A DNA stretch of 34,413 nucleotides, taken from Deltaproteobacteria bacterium (lineage in GTDB: Bacteria; Myxococcota_A; UBA9160; G020347605). Where the stretch lies: positions 2,416,315 to 2,450,727 of the forward strand of contig CP070734.1 in NCBI GenBank assembly GCA_020347605.1, given 5' to 3'. The translations under genes and the position numbers were made by a program. The notes under the pieces are model-generated. The model ran no database searches. It saw nothing but the letters and a program-made list of their open reading frames with translations, and was not told the DNA's origin. Positions 31,612-34,413 of the stretch are shown here, one piece after another. Every line of letters starts with the position of its first letter. Position 1 is the stretch's first letter.

Positions 31612-32730
31612 GTGTCTGCGCCGATTCCGACCCGCATCGTGCCGAGCGTGCAGCCGTCCGAGCGCACGCCGGCGCAGATCGCGCGCGAGTTCCGGCGCCG
31701 TCTCGAAGGCGGCGCGCGGCTTCGGCCGGCGGGAGAAGCCCGGCGCAACCCGCTGCGCCTCTTGTCCCTGGGCTACACGCCGAAGTACAAGATCGAGCTC
31801 TTCGACACCGAGTACTACCTGACGAACCCGCGCCAGAATCCGGACATCCGGTTCCTGGTGGCGTATGTCGTACCCGATCGCACCCGGCCCGGCCGCACGG
31901 ACATCTATCCGCGCATCTTCTACAAGGACCTGTCTCTCGTCTGGCGATCGGCCTCCCACTACGTGCGCTCGGACCAGGAGAACTGGATCGGCAAGGGGGA
32001 GCTTCGAACGTTGATCGAGGGCGACGACGAGATCCTCTACGCAGCCGAGGAGACGACCGACCTGCCGCTGGAGATCCAGACGGCCCTCGAGACGCTGAAC
32101 CGCAAGATCCGGCGCGTGCCGAGTGACCGGGCCGCCTTGCGCTGGATCCTGCACCGAGGGCCCGACGATCGGATCGAGCCGTACCGGGACTTCACGGAGC
32201 CGCGTCGGCGGGCGCGCGCCGACCGCCGCAACCTCGTGAACGGCGGGCGCAGCATCGCGCGCTTCACCCGCAAGCACGACCCGACGTCGCTCCGCTTCAC
32301 GGCCGGCTTCGAACCGGATTTCGAAGCCGGGATCGTGGAGCGGAGCCGCTCGAAGAGCCGCATGTACGGCGGCGCGCTCGGACGTTTCCGCATCCTGTCG
32401 CGGAACCGGAAGGTCCAGTACCTGTTCATCGCGGGTCCGCACCAGGTCTGGGTCATTCCGCCGCAGGCGACGACCACCGAGATCACGAGCTACGGCGTCC
32501 GGAGCATCGACGTGCTGTTCGACGGCGATCTGTGCGTGCCGGGCTACGAGTACCACTTCATGGACGAGTCGCAGGACCCGCCCTTCCGGGTCAGCCAGAT
32601 TCCGGAGGGCTTCGCCGGAGCGCCGAGCGACGTCGATCCCTCCCGCGCCGATGCCTCGGCCTGGCTCGACCGCCTGCCGGTCATCCGCGAGTTCCGCCGC
32701 ACGGTCCTGGCCTCACGGCGACGCGGTTGA
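31612..32730 (+). CDS. 372-residue protein of unknown function
   Basis: Starts at GTG 31612, eight bases after the nitroreductase stop, with no strong ribosome-binding site; a second in-frame GTG near 31639 is an alternative. The protein is basic (many Arg), with no signal peptide or membrane span. Distinct blocks are GYTPKYKIELFDTEYYLTNP, RFLVAYVVPD and YPRIFYKDLSLVWRSASHYV. A later block is QYLFIAGPHQVWVIPP. I recognise no family. The consistent codon use and the close spacing indicate a real gene. Its end overlaps the convergent xylanase gene by 18 bases. Confidence 0.7.
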   Translation: MSAPIPTRIVPSVQPSERTPAQIAREFRRRLEGGARLRPAGEARRNPLRLLSLGYTPKYKIELFDTEYYLTNPRQNPDIRFLVAYVVPDRTRPGRTDIYPRIFYKDLSLVWRSASHYVRSDQENWIGKGELRTLIEGDDEILYAAEETTDLPLEIQTALETLNRKIRRVPSDRAALRWILHRGPDDRIEPYRDFTEPRRRARADRRNLVNGGRSIARFTRKHDPTSLRFTAGFEPDFEAGIVERSRSKSRMYGGALGRFRILSRNRKVQYLFIAGPHQVWVIPPQATTTEITSYGVRSIDVLFDGDLCVPGYEYHFMDESQDPPFRVSQIPEGFAGAPSDVDPSRADASAWLDRLPVIREFRRTVLASRRRG

Positions 32731-34152
32731 ACGTTCGACGACGGACCCGCGGTCGCAGCCGGCGAAGGCGAGGCCGTCCACGGTTCTCCCGGACACGCAC
32801 GCATCCGGGTCGCCGGCGCTGAGGCCCGTCTGCTGCGTCCGATAGTGCGCCAGCAGATCGGTCCGGCCGTCTTCGTTCACGTCTTCGTAGTGCGGTCCGT
32901 GCGCGTGGGCGAGCGGCGCGCCGGCCGGTCCGAAACCGAGGGTCGCCGGGACGATGTCGAACACGTCGAAGCCGTCCGCGCCCAGGATGGCGACCGCGAC
33001 GACGCCGCGGCTCGACGGGTTGATTCGGTAGCCGGGGTCGCCCGGTGCGACGTCGACGTCGACGTCGATGATCCGGAGCGCGAGGGCCGCCACGGCGGCG
33101 TCGTAGGCGGGCTTGGGCTGGCCCGAAGCGTCGAACAGCAGCGGCCGGTTCGGTGCGTTCTGTTGGGTCAGGAAGAAGCTGTCGAGCCAGGTGTGTCCGT
33201 CGTCGACGCCCCAGGTCGTGATCCCGGTACACGCGCGGACCGACACACAGGCCTCGAACAGATCCCCGTAGGCCTGCGCTTGCGCGGCGAGCGGATCCGG
33301 CGCCGACGCGAAGAGCGAGATCGGGATGTCCACTTCGGTGAGCTCGACGCGCAGGCCGAGCGCCGCGATCCGCTCGAGCTGGCTCCGCAGCGCGAACGGG
33401 TCGGGGGGTGCCAACAGGAAGTGCCCCTGCAGGCCGACCCCGTGGATCGGGACGCCGCGCGCGAGCATCCGCTCGACGAGTGCGATCAGCCCCTCGAACT
33501 TGGCCGGCAGCAGCTCGACCAGCGTTTCGTTCAGGAACAGCTCCGCGTCCGGATCCGCGGCGTGCGCGGCACGGAACGCGATGTCGAGGTACGACTCGCC
33601 GAGCGTCTGGACGAACAGATTCAGCGGGTCGAGGTCGCCGCGCAGCGCTGCCAGCGGCTCGTTGACGACGTCCCACTGCGAAAGCCGCCCGGCGTAGCGT
33701 CCGACCACCGTCTGCGCGTGCGTCTCCATGCGCTGCCGGAGATGCGCCGCGGGATCCGGGGCGGCGGCGACCTCGTCTGCGAGCCAGCCCGGGGTGCCGT
33801 TCAGCCGATCCCAGAAGAGCGTGTGCCCGCGCACGCGCAGGCCGCTCGGCTCGGCCCAGTCGATGACCGCGTCGGCCCGGGAGAAGTCGTAGACGCCCGG
33901 CGCCGGCGAGAGCGGCCCCCACTTGAGCGAGTTCTCCAGCGTGGCCGAGGTGAACTCGCGCGCGGCGATCTCCCGCCGCGCAGCGTCGAGGTCGTGATCG
34001 ATCGCGGCGCCGACGTGGAACCCGACGCGGTGTGCCGCTTCCGCCAGAGCGCCCGGCGCCAGGTGGGTCGCCCCCGCCGACGGCGCGAGCGTCCCGGCCA
34101 GCAGCGACGTGGCCAGTGCCAGAGATCGTGCGGGCCTCCGAACTCGGCGCAT
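32713..34152 (-). CDS. secreted endo-1,4-beta-xylanase (GH10) with C-terminal module
   Basis: 479 residues from ATG 34152, chosen because AAGGGG precedes it and it opens a signal peptide (about residues 1-29). GH10 barrel at about 40-355: ENSLKWGPLSP, the acid/base Glu165 in WDVVNEP, and the nucleophile Glu273 in LTEVDIPI. The usual His in TLVWH is Asp115 here (TLFWD). From about 362 there is a C-terminal module (IDVDVDVAPGDPGYRINPSS, VAVAILG, then EDVNEDGRTDLLAHYRTQQT) seen attached to exported proteins of deltaproteobacteria and others; its DxNxDG loop suggests calcium binding. It likely degrades xylan outside the cell. Confidence 0.87.
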   Translation of the reverse strand: MRRVRRPARSLALATSLLAGTLAPSAGATHLAPGALAEAAHRVGFHVGAAIDHDLDAARREIAAREFTSATLENSLKWGPLSPAPGVYDFSRADAVIDWAEPSGLRVRGHTLFWDRLNGTPGWLADEVAAAPDPAAHLRQRMETHAQTVVGRYAGRLSQWDVVNEPLAALRGDLDPLNLFVQTLGESYLDIAFRAAHAADPDAELFLNETLVELLPAKFEGLIALVERMLARGVPIHGVGLQGHFLLAPPDPFALRSQLERIAALGLRVELTEVDIPISLFASAPDPLAAQAQAYGDLFEACVSVRACTGITTWGVDDGHTWLDSFFLTQQNAPNRPLLFDASGQPKPAYDAAVAALALRIIDVDVDVAPGDPGYRINPSSRGVVAVAILGADGFDVFDIVPATLGFGPAGAPLAHAHGPHYEDVNEDGRTDLLAHYRTQQTGLSAGDPDACVSGRTVDGLAFAGCDRGSVVERSTASP

Positions 34153-34297
34153 CGCCCCTTCACGTGCTCGGCACGCCAGCCCGGCTCCCGTCCTGCGTCC
34201 GCTCATTCTCCGCACCCGTGTAGATTTGCGCATCTCCGGCACACCGCGCACGCGAACGTGTCGCTAGCCGTGCGCGACGGCCGCGACGCGCACTCCG

Positions 34298-34413
34298 TCA
34301 CCGCTTCACTGCGTACTCCTCGAGCTTCTTCTCGTCGAGCTCGAAGCCCAGACCCGGCCGTTCGGGGAGGAGCAGATCGCCGTCCTCCCAGACGAAGGGC
34401 TCGACCAGGATCT
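34298..34413 (-). CDS. enolase-superfamily (mandelate racemase/muconate lactonizing type) enzyme, C-terminal end (partial)
   Basis: Only the last 38 codons are visible, ending with TGA at 34298-34300. The end (FVWEDGDLLLPERPGLGFEL, then DEKKLEEYAVKR) matches the capping-domain tail of mandelate racemase-like sugar acid dehydratases. The catalytic residues lie outside the window, so the substrate cannot be named. It lies 145 bases upstream of the xylanase on the same strand, which is compatible with a sugar-use locus. Confidence 0.7.
   Translation of the reverse strand, partial: ILVEPFVWEDGDLLLPERPGLGFELDEKKLEEYAVKR

Overview
This is a GC-rich (roughly 70%), gene-dense stretch of bacterial chromosome with short overlaps between neighbouring genes. 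The content points to a deltaproteobacterial or Myxococcota-like Gram-negative organism, probably uncultured. Supporting signs are DUF4388/receiver proteins, an MJ0042 zinc-ribbon/receiver protein, an FHA protein beside a PEGA Ser/Thr kinase, a type IV pilin, large lipoproteins and a secreted xylanase with a C-terminal module seen in such genomes. This placement is inference; there is no rRNA or other marker in the window.

Layout. (1) 1-4615, plus strand: end of acpP, fabF, nrdR, ribD, ribH, nusB and a stand-alone M17 aminopeptidase N-domain, mostly coupled by 4-base overlaps. ribE and ribBA, common in this operon type, are absent. (2) 4616-12050, plus strand: a chemosensory region with a DUF4388/degenerate-receiver protein, then cheA-cheW-cheW-mcp. 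Both units are preceded by sigma-28 (FliA)-like promoters with the same spacing, so they may share a flagellar-type regulon. No cheR, cheB or intact cheY is present. (3) 12051-13736: an MJ0042/receiver gene (plus) and an rluD-type pseudouridine synthase gene (minus), both cut off at one 20-bp joint near 13014-13034. This is a deletion or an assembly chimera. (4) 13771-18846, plus strand: an isoleucine-rich leader peptide and attenuator hairpin in front of a citramalate/isopropylmalate synthase gene, followed by two lipoprotein genes. The leader codons favour the isoleucine (citramalate) role. (5) 18889-25968, minus strand: glcD-glcE-glcF (glycolate oxidase), a TPR-zincin protein, a C4 zinc-ribbon coiled-coil protein and a type IV pilin. 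(6) 26186-32730, plus strand: a bacterioferritin lacking both histidines of its diiron site, an FHA protein, a PEGA Ser/Thr kinase, a small exported protein, a coiled-coil multi-membrane-span protein, an exported SagB/ThcOx-type nitroreductase and an unrecognised 372-residue protein. (7) 32713-34413, minus strand: a secreted GH10 xylanase and the C-terminal end of an enolase-superfamily enzyme.

The most distinctive points are the isoleucine attenuator, the paired FliA-type promoters on a small chemosensory module, the double-truncation joint, and the altered bacterioferritin. I see no CRISPR array, transposase, tRNA or rRNA.
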